Shown: positions 1 to 10,205, counted from the stretch's first letter. The stretch: 64,000 nt of DNA from Yersinia alsatica (GCF_902170305.1 NZ_CABHWW010000026.1:124001-188000), one strand, 5' to 3'. Translations and numbers: made by a program. Notes: a model not told the origin generated them from the letters alone.

Positions 1-147
1 CTGACATCAATGCGCATTGATTATAAAAAAATGGGGAAAGAAGCCGGTAAGATGCTGATTAATATGCTAGATAATGACGACGACGAGGAAGATGAACCTC
101 TTAGTCAGAGTTTTAGCTATAAGTTCGAACCAAGGCAAAGTACCTGA
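1..147 (+). CDS. LacI-family transcriptional regulator, C-terminal fragment
   Basis: The window opens inside a reading frame (frame 1) that runs to TGA at 145-147. The translated tail reads LTSMRIDYKKMGKEAGKMLI and then an acidic stretch rich in Asp and Glu. The pattern (T-S-x-R-x-D-Y-x-x-M-G-x-E-A) is the end of the periplasmic-binding-protein-like effector domain of LacI/GalR regulators. The DNA-binding end and the target genes lie upstream, outside the window, so ligand and regulon cannot be inferred. The gene converges on pta across a shared terminator hairpin. Confidence 0.6.
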   Translation: MTSMRIDYKKMGKEAGKMLINMLDNDDDEEDEPLSQSFSYKFEPRQST

Positions 148-180
148 CAGCATCAGTCAAGGGTATAAATAACCCAACAA

Positions 181-205
181 AAACGCCAGCACGAGGCTGG
201 CGTTT
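181..205. terminator. Bidirectional terminator between the LacI-type gene and pta
   Basis: AAACGCCAGC and GCTGGCGTTT form a perfect 10-bp stem with a 5-nt loop. A-rich and T-rich flanks on either side let it serve both convergent genes. Confidence 0.85.
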
Positions 206-226
206 GTATACGGCTTAACTGGAAGA

Positions 227-2374
227 TTAAGACGCGTCAGCTTGTGCTGACTGAATTGCTGTCAGTGCTACGGTATAGACGATATCGTCAACCAGCGCAC
301 CACGGGACAAGTCGTTAACTGGCTTGCGCATGCCTTGCAGCATCGGCCCGATAGAGATCAGGTCGGCAGAACGCTGTACCGCTTTATAGGTGGTGTTACC
401 GGTGTTCAAGTCAGGGAAGATGAACACGGTCGCTTTACCGGCAACTGGCGAGTTAGGCGCTTTGGATTTCGCTACATCAGCCATGATTGCCGCATCATAC
501 TGCAATGGACCATCGATGATCAGATCTGGGCGTTTTTCCTGAGCCAAACGAGTTGCTTCGCGAACTTTTTCTACATCGCTACCAGCACCAGAATTACCGG
601 TGGAGTAAGAGATCATCGCCACACGCGGTTCAATACCGAATGCTGCAGCAGAATCAGCAGACTGGATAGCAATTTCTGACAGTTGTTCAGCCGTTGGATC
701 TGGGTTAATCGCGCAGTCACCATAAACCAGAACCTGGTCAGGCAACAGCATGAAGAACACCGAAGAAACCAGTGAACTGCCCGGTGCGGTTTTGATCAAC
801 TGCAACGGTGGGCGGATAGTGTTGGCGGTGGTATGAACGGCACCAGAGACCAGACCGTCAACTTCGCCTTTCTCCAGCATCAAAGTGCCGAGAACCACGT
901 TATCTTCCAACTGCTCACGCGCAACCACTTCGGTCATGCCTTTGCTCTTACGCAGCTCAACCAGACGCGGAACATATTGCTCGCGCACAGCAACCGGGTC
1001 AATGATTTCAACGCCTTTACCCAGCTCAACACCTTGAGCCGCAGCAACACGTTGGATCTCTTCTGGGTTACCTAATAGCACACAAGTCGCGATGCCGCGT
1101 TCAGCACAGATAGAGGCTGCTTTCACGGTACGTGGCTCGTCGCCTTCTGGCAGCACGATACGTTTGCCCGCTTTACGTGCCAGCTCAGTCAGTTCATAAC
1201 GGAATGCTGGTGGAGACAGGCGGCGTGAGCGCTCAGATGTTGCAGTCAGAGAATCAATCCACTCGCTGCTGATATGGCTGGCAACGTAGTTTTGCAGCTT
1301 CTCAACACGTTCGTGGTCATCTGCCGGGACTTCCAGGTTGAAGCTTTGCAGGCTCAGAGAGGTCTGCCAAGTGTTGGTATCAACCATAAAGACGGGCAGG
1401 CCAGTTTGGAAGGCGCGTTCACACAGACGTTTGATTGGCTCGTCGATGGCATAGCCGCCGGTCAGCAGGATAGCGCCGATTTCAACACCATTCATGGCTG
1501 CCAGACAAGCAGAAACCAACACATCTGGGCGGTCAGCAGAAGTCACTAACAGAGAACCCGGACGGAAGTGTTCCAGCATGTGTGGGATACTACGGGCACA
1601 GAAAGTCACCGATTTAACGCGGCGAGTGTTGATGTCACCTTCGTTAATAATGCGCGCATTCAGGTGCTTACACATGTCGATTGCACGGGTGGCAATCAGC
1701 TCGAAGCTCCAAGGCACACAGCCCAGAACCGGCAGCGGGCTGTTGGCAAACAGCTGTTTTGGATCGATTTTAGCAACGCTGGCCTTGGTTGAATCATCAA
1801 AGATTTCAGACAGGTCAGGGCGGGTACGGCCTTGCTCATCAACCGGGGCATTCAGTTTGTTAATGATAACGCCGGTGATGTTTTTGTTTTTGCTGCCACC
1901 GAAGCTGGAACGAGCCAGTTCGATACGCTCTTTCAATTGATCCGGTGAATCATTACCCAGTGAAATCACAAACACGATTTCAGCATTCAGGGTTTTAGCG
2001 ATTTCATAGTTCAGTGCATTGGCAAACTGATGTTTGCGGGTTGGCACTAAACCTTCAACCAGAACCACTTCGGCGTCTTTGGTGTTTTCATGATAACGGG
2101 CAACAATTTCTTCCATCAACACGTCTTGCTGGTTAGAACTCAGCAAGGTTTCCACATGGTTCATATTCAGCGGCTCAGCAGCAGTAATGCTGGAGTTCGC
2201 ACGAATGATGGTGGTGGTTTGGTCAGGTGCATCGTTACCAGCACGTGGCTGTGCGATTGGCTTGAATACGCTCAGGCGTACACCTTTTTGTTCCATGGAG
2301 CGGATGACACCCAAGCTGACGCTGGTTAAACCAACGCTGGTGCCGGTAGGGATCAACATTATTGTACGGGACAC
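227..2374 (-). CDS. pta: Phosphate acetyltransferase
   Basis: Converts acetyl-CoA and phosphate to acetyl phosphate and CoA in the cytoplasm, the first step of the Pta-AckA acetate overflow pathway. The 715-residue length is that of the long enterobacterial Pta. A BioD-like N-terminal domain opens with the phosphate-loop-like segment [11 protein letters not shown] near residues 8-18. A DRTGG-type regulatory domain follows (about 230-340), then the catalytic phosphotransacetylase domain (about 390-710) with the segments VLPEGDEPR and [11 protein letters not shown]. The start is GTG at 2374; the next residues match E. coli Pta, so this start is well supported. The gene lies downstream of ackA in the same direction, but two repeat elements fill the gap between them. 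Confidence 0.97.
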   Translation of the reverse strand: MSRTIMLIPTGTSVGLTSVSLGVIRSMEQKGVRLSVFKPIAQPRAGNDAPDQTTTIIRANSSITAAEPLNMNHVETLLSSNQQDVLMEEIVARYHENTKDAEVVLVEGLVPTRKHQFANALNYEIAKTLNAEIVFVISLGNDSPDQLKERIELARSSFGGSKNKNITGVIINKLNAPVDEQGRTRPDLSEIFDDSTKASVAKIDPKQLFANSPLPVLGCVPWSFELIATRAIDMCKHLNARIINEGDINTRRVKSVTFCARSIPHMLEHFRPGSLLVTSADRPDVLVSACLAAMNGVEIGAILLTGGYAIDEPIKRLCERAFQTGLPVFMVDTNTWQTSLSLQSFNLEVPADDHERVEKLQNYVASHISSEWIDSLTATSERSRRLSPPAFRYELTELARKAGKRIVLPEGDEPRTVKAASICAERGIATCVLLGNPEEIQRVAAAQGVELGKGVEIIDPVAVREQYVPRLVELRKSKGMTEVVAREQLEDNVVLGTLMLEKGEVDGLVSGAVHTTANTIRPPLQLIKTAPGSSLVSSVFFMLLPDQVLVYGDCAINPDPTAEQLSEIAIQSADSAAAFGIEPRVAMISYSTGNSGAGSDVEKVREATRLAQEKRPDLIIDGPLQYDAAIMADVAKSKAPNSPVAGKATVFIFPDLNTGNTTYKAVQRSADLISIGPMLQGMRKPVNDLSRGALVDDIVYTVALTAIQSAQADAS

Positions 2375-2395
2375 GGTTAAACCTCTTTACGGTTT

Positions 2396-2521
2396 TATAC
2401 CCGTCATCTTCCAAACTGCAGAGTTGTTGGCTACCATCATTCACCCAAGTCATTGAGTTATCTCAACTGTTTGAGCTCATTCTGTTGCCGTCTACCTGTA
2501 ACTCGAAATCTATTGGGTATA
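2396..2521. repeat. ERIC-type intergenic repeat, copy A (diverged)
   Basis: A 126-bp element begins TATACCCGTCAT and ends CTCGAAATCTATTGGGTATA, the terminal motifs of enterobacterial ERIC sequences, whose usual length is about 127 bp. The centre is diverged from the consensus but keeps an imperfect inverted repeat around GAGTTATCTCAACTGTTTGAGCTC. It ends exactly where copy B begins, between ackA and pta. Confidence 0.7.
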
Positions 2522-2648
2522 TATACCAGTCATACTTCAAGCTGCATGTGGGTTGGCTACGCTCAATAACCCGAATCACTTACTAGAGTAAGCTCATCGG
2601 GATAAGTTCGTTTGCTACCTGCCTGCAACACCAAATTCTTTGGATATA
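2522..2648. repeat. ERIC-type intergenic repeat, copy B
   Basis: A 127-bp element begins TATACCAGTCATACTTCAAG, carries the core hairpin CCCGAATCACTTACT / AGTAAGCTCATCGGG, and ends GCAACACCAAATTCTTTGGATATA. This is close to the canonical ERIC. It directly abuts copy A, giving a head-to-tail pair in the ackA-pta gap, where it would be transcribed as part of the bicistronic mRNA. Confidence 0.85.
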
Positions 2649-2666
2649 TATAAGTATAAAGAATAC

Positions 2667-3869
2667 TTACGCGGTCAGACGAGAGGCGTCTTGCGCGATA
2701 ACCAGCTCTTCGTTGGTTGGGATAACCAGAGCCAGACGGCTGCCATCTTTGGTGATGGTGCCAGACTTGCCGAAGCGAGCTGCCATATTGCGTTCGTGGT
2801 CAATCTCAAAGCCCAGCAGAGCCAGTTTGTCCAACGTCAGTTCACGCACCATCGCGGCATTTTCACCGATACCGCCAGTGAAGACGACAGCATCCAGACG
2901 GCCATCCATCAGTGCAGTGTAGGCACCGATATATTTAGCCAGACGGTGGCAGAACACATCCATTGCGCGGCGTGCATCTGCTTTGGTTTCATAGTTATCT
3001 TCAACATAGCGGCAGTCACTGGTCACTTCAGTCAGGCCCAGCAAGCCAGATTCTTTGGTCAGCAGCTTGTTGATTTGATCAACGCTCATCCCCATTGAAT
3101 CATGCAGGTGGAAAATGATTGCCGGGTCAATATCACCACTACGGGTACCCATGACCAGACCTTCCAGTGGCGTTAGGCCCATAGAAGTATCAACACATTT
3201 ACCGTTACGAACCGCAGTCACTGAGCCACCATTGCCCAAATGGCAAGTGATTACGTTCAGTTCTTCCAGTGGTTTGTTCAGGGTTTTAGCGGCTTCCTGG
3301 CTCACATAGAAGTGGCTGGTGCCGTGTGCGCCATAGCGACGGATACCGTGATCTTTGTATAAGCTGTACGGCAGGGCGTAGAGATAAGACTCTTCCGGCA
3401 TGGTCTGATGGAAGGCAGTATCAAAAACTGCAACATTTTTATCAGCCAGATTTGGGAAGGATTTCAATGCTTCAGCGATACCGATCAGGTGGGCAGGGTT
3501 ATGCAGTGGTGCAAACGGGATGGAATCTTTGATACCCTGAATAACTTCTTCGGTAACGATAGCTGATGCAGTGAATTTCTCGCCGCCATGAACAATGCGG
3601 TGACCGATGGCAGTCAGTTGAGCGGAAAGCTCTGGTTTTTGTGCCAGAATAGTATTAACAATGAAATTTAGTGCTTCGCTGTGTGCTGCACCAGCACCCA
3701 ATGCGGCTTCGTGTTTACCACCCTCCATTTTCCATTTGAGGCGTGCCTCTGGCAGGTGGAAGCATTCGGCTAAACCAGAGAGGTGTTCTTCACCGTTGGT
3801 TGCGTCGATGATTGCGAATTTCAGGGAAGAGCTACCGCAGTTAAGAACCAGTACTAGCTTACTCGACAT
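2667..3869 (-). CDS. ackA: Acetate kinase
   Basis: Transfers the phosphoryl group of acetyl phosphate to ADP, giving acetate and ATP; reversible and cytoplasmic. The 400-residue length is that of the family. Visible signatures are the N-terminal phosphate-binding segment NCGSSSLKF (from residue 10), [11 protein letters not shown] near residue 88, the FDTAFH segment, HLGNGGS in the nucleotide-binding region and FTGGIGENA near residue 331, all ASKHA-fold motifs. It is the first gene of ackA-pta. The intervening ERIC pair may affect mRNA processing of pta. The upstream gap is shared with the divergent yfbV. Confidence 0.97.
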   Translation of the reverse strand: MSSKLVLVLNCGSSSLKFAIIDATNGEEHLSGLAECFHLPEARLKWKMEGGKHEAALGAGAAHSEALNFIVNTILAQKPELSAQLTAIGHRIVHGGEKFTASAIVTEEVIQGIKDSIPFAPLHNPAHLIGIAEALKSFPNLADKNVAVFDTAFHQTMPEESYLYALPYSLYKDHGIRRYGAHGTSHFYVSQEAAKTLNKPLEELNVITCHLGNGGSVTAVRNGKCVDTSMGLTPLEGLVMGTRSGDIDPAIIFHLHDSMGMSVDQINKLLTKESGLLGLTEVTSDCRYVEDNYETKADARRAMDVFCHRLAKYIGAYTALMDGRLDAVVFTGGIGENAAMVRELTLDKLALLGFEIDHERNMAARFGKSGTITKDGSRLALVIPTNEELVIAQDASRLTA

Positions 3870-4289
3870 GGAAGTACCTATTTATAATCGTGTTCGACAT
3901 TTGTTTTGGCATCAACGATACAAACAGTGCATCGGGAGTACAAAAACAGCGAAAAACACGTGGTTAATAAAACGTCAATCTGTCCAAAAGCGTAGCGCAT
4001 ATTGGCGTCGACATTAATGATTAACATCATGCGATAGCGAAAAAGGCATGATGATGAAAAAATCGCTGATAAAACGTTAATGCCTGGTGGTAAAAACCTG
4101 CGCGATTTAACAAAAATGATTTAAATGCTGCGAAAAGTTGACATATTTAGCGTCATCTTCTAGCGGCCTAAAGGCCGGACTAGGATACCGATAGCGCCGG
4201 CTAAAAACAAAATATATTTAACAGACTAATTTTTAGTTTGTGAATTACAAAAATAATTTTAATTTTTGCTTGTGAAGTTGAGGTGAGCC
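3870..4289. other. Divergent ackA/yfbV control region with two hairpins
   Basis: This 420-bp non-coding gap contains an 8-bp inverted repeat CATCATGC...GCATGATG at 4025-4053 and a stable hairpin at 4160-4183 (CTAGCGGCC, loop TAAA, GGCCG, two unpaired bases, CTAG). A TTGACA hexamer at 4139-4144 could be a -35 for yfbV, but I see no convincing -10 at the right spacing. No ORF here looks genuine. Confidence 0.5.
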
Positions 4290-4745
4290 ATGACAACAAA
4301 ACCTTCTGACACCGTAAGCTGGTTTCAGGTACTCCAGCGCGGTCAGCACTATATGAAGACCTGGCCTACTGATAAACGCCTGGCACCGGTGTTTCCGGAG
4401 AATCGTGTGTCAACAGCCACTCGTTTTGGTATTCGCTTTATGCCCCCGTTGGCCATTTTTACGCTGACTTGGCAGATAGCACTGGGTGGTCAATTAGGCC
4501 CAGCGATAGCCACTGCACTGTTCGCCTGCGGCTTGCCACTGCAAGGATTATGGTGGTTGGGTAAGCGCGCAATTACGCCGTTACCGCCAACATTATTACA
4601 GTGGTTCCACGAGGTGCGTAACAAGCTGGCGGAAGCTGGGCAGGCGGTTGCTCCAATTGAACAGACGCCAACTTACCAGTCGCTGGCCGATGTGCTAAAA
4701 CGCGCCTTTAAACAGTTGGATAAAACGTTTCTTGATGACCTGTAG
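4290..4745 (+). CDS. yfbV: UPF0208 inner-membrane protein YfbV
   Basis: A 151-residue membrane protein closely matching E. coli YfbV along its whole length, including the conserved middle ([20 protein letters not shown]) and the invariant-looking C-terminus [13 protein letters not shown]. Two hydrophobic segments lie at about residues 48-62 and 68-88. In E. coli, YfbV has been linked to insulation of the terminus macrodomain; here that role is by homology only. The start ATG at 4290 is preceded by GAGGTGAG. It is divergent from ackA, as in E. coli, and ends before a bulged terminator. Confidence 0.93.
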   Translation: MTTKPSDTVSWFQVLQRGQHYMKTWPTDKRLAPVFPENRVSTATRFGIRFMPPLAIFTLTWQIALGGQLGPAIATALFACGLPLQGLWWLGKRAITPLPPTLLQWFHEVRNKLAEAGQAVAPIEQTPTYQSLADVLKRAFKQLDKTFLDDL

Positions 4746-4806
4746 CCCTCGTTGAGGGTTACAGCTGTTTTTGATTGACCGCAGTGGCATGGTAGAAGAA
4801 CAGATA

Positions 4807-4836
4807 CCGGGGCTTAGTATGCCACCGGGGTTTTTT
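4807..4836 (+). terminator. Terminator after yfbV
   Basis: CCGGGGC and GCC-A-CCGG pair with one bulged A around the loop TTAGTAT, followed by GG and six T residues. Confidence 0.65.
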
Positions 4837-4938
4837 ATGCATCTGTTAACAGCAGCGCAAAATCCCCTGTCAAATCAAAGTATGACCCAACTCTGTATGC
4901 GATGATTTCCTCATTATTTATGTCTTAGGAGTTTAGTG

Positions 4939-5433
4939 ATGGATATGACAAACGCCCAACGACTGATTCTCTCGAATCAGTACAAAATGATGACCATGCT
5001 AGACCCGGAAAACGCTGAGCGCTATCGTCGCCAGCAAACTATTGTCGAACGTGGCCTTGGTTTGCAGATGCGTGAACTGGACCGCGACTTTGGTGAGATG
5101 AGCGAAGAGACTTGCCGTACCATCATTAATATCATGGAGATGCATCATGCTCTGCAAGTCTCCTGCGGCAATCTTAAAGATAAGCAAGATTTGGATGAAC
5201 GTCGCATTGCATTCCTCGGTTTTGATGCTGCCACTGAATCCCGTTACCTGAGTTATGTGCGCTTTATGGTGAATACCGAAGGGCGCTATACCCATTTTGA
5301 CTCTGGGACTCATGGTTTTAATTCCCAAACGCCAATGTGGGACAAATACCAACGTATGTTGGCTATCTGGCAATCATGCCCGCGCCAATATCACTTGAGT
5401 GCCGTAGAAATTTCGCAAATTATCAATGCCTAA
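4939..5433 (+). CDS. yfbU: UPF0304 family protein YfbU
   Basis: A 164-residue soluble protein nearly identical in pattern to E. coli YfbU ([20 protein letters not shown] at the start; [15 protein letters not shown] in the middle). Its molecular role is not established. An in-frame GTG lies one codon upstream (4936), but the ATG at 4939 gives the family length and better spacing from the TAGGAG at 4926-4931. No signal peptide or membrane segment is seen. It lies between yfbV and yfbT on the same strand, as in E. coli, 50 bp from yfbT. Confidence 0.92.
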   Translation: MDMTNAQRLILSNQYKMMTMLDPENAERYRRQQTIVERGLGLQMRELDRDFGEMSEETCRTIINIMEMHHALQVSCGNLKDKQDLDERRIAFLGFDAATESRYLSYVRFMVNTEGRYTHFDSGTHGFNSQTPMWDKYQRMLAIWQSCPRQYHLSAVEISQIINA

Positions 5434-5483
5434 TGAGCTAGTTAGGCTATTGAATATATTGGTTTATTGATGAGGATGTGCTT

Positions 5484-6140
5484 GTGGAGTGTAAAGGTTT
5501 TCTTTTTGATTTGGACGGGACTCTGGTTGATTCATTACCTGCTGTTGAACGAGCTTGGATTGGCTGGGCGCAAGGTCGCGGCATTGATCCATCGGAAGTA
5601 CTCGAATTTATCCATGGCAAACAAGCAATTACCTCTCTTCGTCATTTTATGCCAGGTGCCAGTGATGCGGAACTCCAGGCCGAGTTTTTGGCATTGGAGC
5701 ACATTGAAGCCAATGATACCGATGGCGTGACGGCATTGCCGGGAGCGGTATCGCTGCTGGAGCGGCTCAACAGCCTGTCTATTCCGTGGGCCATCGTCAC
5801 ATCCGGTTCTGTTCCTGTGGCTTCAGCTCGCCGTGCGGCGGGTCATTTACCGGAGCCTAAAGTGTTCGTGACCGCCGAACAGGTCAAGCATGGCAAACCT
5901 AAGCCAGATGCTTATTTGCTGGGGGCTGAGCGTTTAGGGTTGGCACCGGCTGATTGCATTGTGGTGGAAGATGCTCCGGCTGGGATTTTGTCCGGTCTGG
6001 CCGCCGGTTGCCAAGTGATTGCTGTGAACGCCCCTGCTGACACGCCAAAGTTAGACCAAGTGGACTTGGTTCTCAGTTCACTTGAGCACATTGCAGTCGA
6101 AGCCACTGCACAGGGTGCAGTGGTTCGTGTTGTCGGCTAA
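5484..6140 (+). CDS. yfbT: HAD-superfamily sugar phosphatase YfbT (HxpA)
   Basis: A phosphoglucomutase-like HAD phosphatase of about 218 residues that dephosphorylates small sugar phosphates in the E. coli homologue. Motif I is FDLDGTLVDS near the start (nucleophile Asp and acid/base Asp), motif II is VTSGS, motif III Lys lies in KHGKPKPDAY, and motif IV is VVEDAPAG. Two GTG codons could start it (5478 and 5484). The GAGG at 5472-5475 is 8 nt from 5484 but only 2 nt from 5478, and E. coli YfbT begins at the equivalent of 5484, so I chose that. It ends at a strong terminator shared with the convergent DUF4239 gene. Confidence 0.93.
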   Translation: MECKGFLFDLDGTLVDSLPAVERAWIGWAQGRGIDPSEVLEFIHGKQAITSLRHFMPGASDAELQAEFLALEHIEANDTDGVTALPGAVSLLERLNSLSIPWAIVTSGSVPVASARRAAGHLPEPKVFVTAEQVKHGKPKPDAYLLGAERLGLAPADCIVVEDAPAGILSGLAAGCQVIAVNAPADTPKLDQVDLVLSSLEHIAVEATAQGAVVRVVG

Positions 6141-6159
6141 TTATGTGAATCTATTGAAG

Positions 6160-6184
6160 AAGAGCGCCTGATGGCGCTCTTTTG
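6160..6184. terminator. Terminator between yfbT and the DUF4239 gene
   Basis: AAGAGCGCC and GGCGCTCTT form a perfect 9-bp stem around TGAT, followed by T residues. The position suits both convergent genes. Confidence 0.85.
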
Positions 6185-6202
6185 TTATCGGAGGCTGACG
6201 GC

Positions 6203-6997
6203 TCAGTGCTGAGCCGCGTTGGATTGTGTGGGGGCAGGGAGCAAACTATCTTCCAGACTATGTAAGTTTTGCGGTACGACCCGAATAATCCCACCTCGCG
6301 GGCTATCAATGTCGGCGATGAGCATAAAAGAGAATGAAATCACCAATGGCAATATCAATGTCATAATCTTGCCATTTCTACCCTGTTTCGAACCATAACC
6401 TACCAAAGTACAACTGCAAACCGCGATAATCAGCATCAATAACCAAGCGGCATGCGGGATTCTGTTCCACCACGCCGCTTGTGTGTAACTCGCAGAGTTT
6501 AAAACATCATTCATCCCGGCAACGACCAATGCTCTTATCGGGTCAGGGTGCTGATTTACCGGTTCTTGCAACGCGAGCCAAAGTGCATTTTCCAGTTGAT
6601 TGGTCCGGTTATTAATCTCAATTAGGTGGCCTTCATCGCGGGTAGTATAAAAAAGGACTCGTTGATTAAGATACTGTATTAACAGCGCTTTGGTGGCGGT
6701 GCTGGATGCGGTTGGTAGATAATCGGCACGCAAATATTCAGTACCAATGGCATTGGCTTCTGCCTCTTCGTAATTTTTACGGAGGTCATAGCGATTGATA
6801 GCCATTGAAAAACTAAAACCAATAATCAGGCCGAGTAAGGTCAGTGTCGCCCCTTGGATAACGGTGAAATTCTCACGAATATTGTCATCCAGATCTCGTC
6901 CTCGGCGGAAAAAGGCCTGACCCACATAAGCTGAGCTATATAGCAGGGCCAAGGACAGCAGAAAAAGGACAATCGGATAATCCGTAATATTGCTCAT
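6203..6997 (-). CDS. DUF4239 (bestrophin-like) membrane protein
   Basis: A 264-residue integral membrane protein of unknown function. Hydrophobic segments lie at about residues 8-27, 47-68 (GATLTLLGLIIGFSFSMAI), 184-203 and 213-232, with a soluble central region of about 110 residues. The segment RENFTVIQGATLTLLGLIIGFSFS and the following N-R-Y-D-L-R-x-N-Y-x-x-E-A-N-A-I-G-T-E pattern are typical of DUF4239, a family with bestrophin-like topology. Channel activity is not shown by the sequence. It stands alone between convergent yfbT and divergent yfbS, so context gives no pathway. Confidence 0.75.
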   Translation of the reverse strand: MSNITDYPIVLFLLSLALLYSSAYVGQAFFRRGRDLDDNIRENFTVIQGATLTLLGLIIGFSFSMAINRYDLRKNYEEAEANAIGTEYLRADYLPTASSTATKALLIQYLNQRVLFYTTRDEGHLIEINNRTNQLENALWLALQEPVNQHPDPIRALVVAGMNDVLNSASYTQAAWWNRIPHAAWLLMLIIAVCSCTLVGYGSKQGRNGKIMTLILPLVISFSFMLIADIDSPRGGIIRVVPQNLHSLEDSLLPAPTQSNAAQH

Positions 6998-7000
6998 TCA

Positions 7001-7295
7001 GTGCTCCAATCCAAATAATTCTAATGAGTGCCTGCTGTCCACTATTACCAGTATAGTCAGATGGTTAAATACGCGTGAATATCCGAATATTTGAGCAATG
7101 TTTTTTCAACTGACGAATCCTTCATCACATATTGACGAATTTTTTTTCAGAAAAAAAATGCAATTAATGCTGTGGTGGGATGGTAAGCACATAAATTTAC
7201 AGTCATTATTGATCTCAAACAGCGGTATCGATTTAATTTGATGTTTTACTACCATAGCCGGATATTCCCTTTCACTTTTTGCCAACGAGGCCATT
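7001..7295. other. AT-rich divergent control region before yfbS
   Basis: A roughly 295-bp AT-rich gap between the DUF4239 gene and yfbS. It has A/T runs near 7138-7160 (CGAATTTTTTTTCAG, then A-rich) but no ORF I would accept and no motif I can assign with confidence. Confidence 0.4.
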
Positions 7296-9131
7296 TTGAA
7301 CAGCGAACTATTGTGGGTGTTGACGCTACTTCTGATAGCTATTGTGCTGTTTACTACCAATAAACTGCGGATGGATGTCGTGGCATTGTTGGTGATTATT
7401 GCCTTTGTGATGAGTGGCACGCTGTCATTAGGCGAGGCCACCAGCGGATTTAGCGATCCCAATGTGATTTTGATCGCGGCACTGTTTGTGATTGGTGAAG
7501 GGTTAGTGAGAACCGGCGTGGCCTATCAGGTCGGGGACTGGCTGGTAAAAGTGGCCGGTCACAGTGAAACCAAAATGCTGGCACTGCTGATGGTGACTGT
7601 GGCGGGGTTAGGGGCCTTTATGAGCTCAACCGGCGTGGTGGCGATTTTTATCCCGGTGGTACTGAGTGTGGCCAGCCGAATGAAAATCTCCCCTGGGCGC
7701 TTGATGATGCCCCTGAGTTTTGCCGGGCTTATCAGCGGCATGATGACACTGGTCGCGACCCCACCCAACATGGTGGTTAACAGTGAATTATTACGTGAAG
7801 GTATCAAAGGATTTGGTTTCTTCGGTGTGACGCCAATTGGCCTTATTATTTTGCTGATGGGTGTGGGTTACATGTTAGTTGCCCGGCGCTGGCTGGGGGG
7901 TAAACAGGAAAGCTCAGAGAAAGAACAGCAGTGGAAACGCCGTACTTTTCGTGATCTTATCCGCGATTACAAACTGACAGGCCGTGCTCGTCGTTTGGCT
8001 ATCCGCCATGATTCTCCGCTAATTGGCCGTTCTCTTGATGAACTGCATCTGCGTGTCCGCTATGGTGCGAATGTGGTGGGGATTGAGCGCTGGAAGCGTT
8101 TTCGGCGAGTGATGGTGAGCGCGACGGGTTCCTCTGAACTGCATGAGAATGACGTGTTGCTGATTGACATGTCTGATTGTGACATGGATTTACGCGAATT
8201 CTGCACCGAGCAAAAGTTAGAACCGATGGTGCTGCGCGGTGAATATTTCTCAGAACAGGCGCGCAACGTCGGGATGGCCGAAGTTTCGCTGATTCCTGAC
8301 TCTGCTTTGCTGGGGAAGAGTTTGCGTGAAGCTACTTTCCGCACCCGCTATGGCTTAAATGTAGTCGGTATCCGCCGCAACGGTAAGGTGTTGGAAGGCA
8401 AACTGGTCGATGACAAATTGCAGTTTGGCGATATCTTGCTGGTGATCGGCGACTGGAAATTGATCCGTCAATTACAGCAAAAAACTCGCGACTTTATCGT
8501 GCTGAATCTACCTGCTGAAGTTGACGAAGTGGCCCCGGCTATCTCCCAAGCACCTCACGCTTTATTCTGTTTGGCGCTGATGGTGGCAATGATGTTGACC
8601 GATGAAGTGCCAAATGTGATTGCGGCATTGGTGGCTTGTTTGTTGATGGGGCAGTTCCGTTGTATTGATATGGAAAGTGCTTATCGCTCAATTCATTGGC
8701 CAAGTTTGATTTTGATTATCGGGATGATGCCCTTTGCCCAAGCATTACAGAAAACCGGTGGGGTTGATTTAATCGTCCGTGGGTTAATGGATGTCGCCGG
8801 CGGGATGGGGCCACGGGTGATGTTGCTGTGCTTATTTATCCTGTGCGCCACTATTGGGCTGTTTATTTCTAATACGGCCACGGCGGTCTTGATGGCGCCG
8901 ATTGCAATTGCGGCTGCCCGTGAAATGTCAGTTTCCCCCTATCCCTTCGCGATGATCATTGGTATTGCAGCCTCAGCGGCCTTTATGACGCCGGTGTCAT
9001 CCCCAGTCAATACGCTGGTGTTAGGCCCCGGGGGGTATAAATTTGGTGATTTTGTCCGAATGGGGGTGCCATTTACTTTTCTGGTGATGATTGTGAGTGT
9101 GATGGTGGTGCCGCTACTATTCCCATTCTAA
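7296..9131 (+). CDS. yfbS: SLC13-family permease with two TrkA-C (RCK) domains, YfbS
   Basis: A 611-residue inner-membrane transporter of the DASS/SLC13 type (anion or carboxylate:sodium family); the substrate is unknown. Membrane helices fill about residues 1-195, including [15 protein letters not shown], and 415-611, including [17 protein letters not shown]; these are the two inverted-repeat signature segments. Between them are two TrkA-C-like regulatory domains (about 230-300 and 315-390; note the paired [12 protein letters not shown] and [12 protein letters not shown]). The start is TTG at 7296 after ACGAGG; the following residues match E. coli YfbS, which supports this non-ATG start. An ERIC element begins right after the stop. 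Confidence 0.9.
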   Translation: MNSELLWVLTLLLIAIVLFTTNKLRMDVVALLVIIAFVMSGTLSLGEATSGFSDPNVILIAALFVIGEGLVRTGVAYQVGDWLVKVAGHSETKMLALLMVTVAGLGAFMSSTGVVAIFIPVVLSVASRMKISPGRLMMPLSFAGLISGMMTLVATPPNMVVNSELLREGIKGFGFFGVTPIGLIILLMGVGYMLVARRWLGGKQESSEKEQQWKRRTFRDLIRDYKLTGRARRLAIRHDSPLIGRSLDELHLRVRYGANVVGIERWKRFRRVMVSATGSSELHENDVLLIDMSDCDMDLREFCTEQKLEPMVLRGEYFSEQARNVGMAEVSLIPDSALLGKSLREATFRTRYGLNVVGIRRNGKVLEGKLVDDKLQFGDILLVIGDWKLIRQLQQKTRDFIVLNLPAEVDEVAPAISQAPHALFCLALMVAMMLTDEVPNVIAALVACLLMGQFRCIDMESAYRSIHWPSLILIIGMMPFAQALQKTGGVDLIVRGLMDVAGGMGPRVMLLCLFILCATIGLFISNTATAVLMAPIAIAAAREMSVSPYPFAMIIGIAASAAFMTPVSSPVNTLVLGPGGYKFGDFVRMGVPFTFLVMIVSVMVVPLLFPF

Positions 9132-9256
9132 TTATCCCGTGTCCTTGGGGCTACAAGGGTGTTGGCTGCATTCACTTACCCGAATCACTGGCGTGAGCCA
9201 GCTCATCGGGATTCATTCATTGGCCGCCTACTTGTAGCGCCAATGACTTTGGATAA
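9132..9256. repeat. ERIC-type intergenic repeat, copy C
   Basis: A 125-bp element starts one base after the yfbS stop (TTATCCCGTGTCC) and ends TGACTTTGGATAA. It has the ERIC core ACCCGAATCACTGGCGTGAG / CCAGCTCATCGGGATTCATT and complementary ends (GGGGCTACAAG / CTTGTAGCGCC). It lies between the convergent 3' ends of yfbS and yfbR. Confidence 0.8.
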
Positions 9257-9288
9257 TCCACTATTTTATAGATTTTTTCTTATGGTGA

Positions 9289-9882
9289 TCAATCCAGTGA
9301 ATCGAGGCTGATTTCATCCAGAGACAGGCTGAAACTGGGAACAAATACTTCCATAAAGTAATCCATCTCCGGGCTTTGGCGCATGGCGAGGGTTTTCTCT
9401 AATCGAGCCTTAGCTTGAATGAATTCATTATTCCCCGCAGATAACTCCTCCAGACATTTTAGATAAGCGCACAGGGCATCCGCCTGTTTAACCAGTGCTT
9501 TTTCCTCTTCACTGTAATAATGCTCATCCAACAGACAACGAAAATCGTGCTGCAACTCTTTCGGCAACATTTCGATGAGCTTTTGCTGTGCGACTTTTTC
9601 TATCTTTTTATATTCATGAGCAATCTGAGGATTGTAATACTTGATAGGGGTGGGTAAATCACCGGTGATGACTTCACTGGCATCGTGATACATCGCCAGC
9701 AGTGCGATACGGTCGGCATTAAGATTGCCATTAAATTTACGGTTTTTAATGATAGCCAATGCATGAGCGACAAACGCCACCTGCAGACTGTGCTCAGAAA
9801 CATTCTCAGTGCGGACATTGCGCATCAGCGGCCAGCGGTTGATCAGTTTCAGGCGGGATAGGTGAGCGAAGAAGTGACTCAT
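9289..9882 (-). CDS. yfbR: 5'-deoxynucleotidase YfbR (HD domain)
   Basis: Hydrolyses deoxyribonucleoside 5'-monophosphates in nucleotide salvage, as in the E. coli homologue. The 197-residue protein carries the metal-binding HD pattern: H in [13 protein letters not shown], the HD pair in MYHDASEV, and a distal Asp in [11 protein letters not shown]. The longer frame adds ten residues upstream, but [17 protein letters not shown] matches the family N-terminus and its ATG (complement of 9880-9882) has AGAGAG six bases upstream, so I used the shorter form. It is transcribed alone, convergent with yfbS. Confidence 0.93.
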   Translation of the reverse strand: MSHFFAHLSRLKLINRWPLMRNVRTENVSEHSLQVAFVAHALAIIKNRKFNGNLNADRIALLAMYHDASEVITGDLPTPIKYYNPQIAHEYKKIEKVAQQKLIEMLPKELQHDFRCLLDEHYYSEEEKALVKQADALCAYLKCLEELSAGNNEFIQAKARLEKTLAMRQSPEMDYFMEVFVPSFSLSLDEISLDSLD

Positions 9883-10205
9883 AGTGTTCTCTCTTTTTAA
9901 TATCAGAACCATGCAAATGATGGAAACAACCTTCAGGCAACGAGGATAACACCAAATCGATTCTCTCGATTAGACAATGAGTTAATTAAATACTCTCACA
10001 ATGCTTCAAACTCTTATTAAACCCTCATTTTTACCTGGTATTTCATCCTTATTATATTCATCTATCTCATTAATTATAATATAAATTATTTAACATTAAC
10101 TCTATTGAGTATGATACGCGAAGCAATTATTGTTCTTTTGCCCATCTGACTGGGAATTAAATAAGTATATGAATTTATTTATATTATAAAACTAGGGATG
10201 TTCAG
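9883..10205. other. AT-rich gap upstream of yfbR and the small secreted-protein gene
   Basis: A 323-bp divergent, strongly AT-rich region. The only structure I see is a short hairpin at 9955-9971 (AATCGA, loop TTCTC, TCGATT). The segment from about 10040 to 10190 is rich in TATAAT-like words, so a promoter for the 10206 gene cannot be placed uniquely. Confidence 0.4.

Noticed and set aside
7106-7462. 118-codon minus-strand ORF upstream of and into yfbS
   Set aside because: About half overlaps yfbS and the rest lies in AT-rich DNA; no signal or domain is visible.
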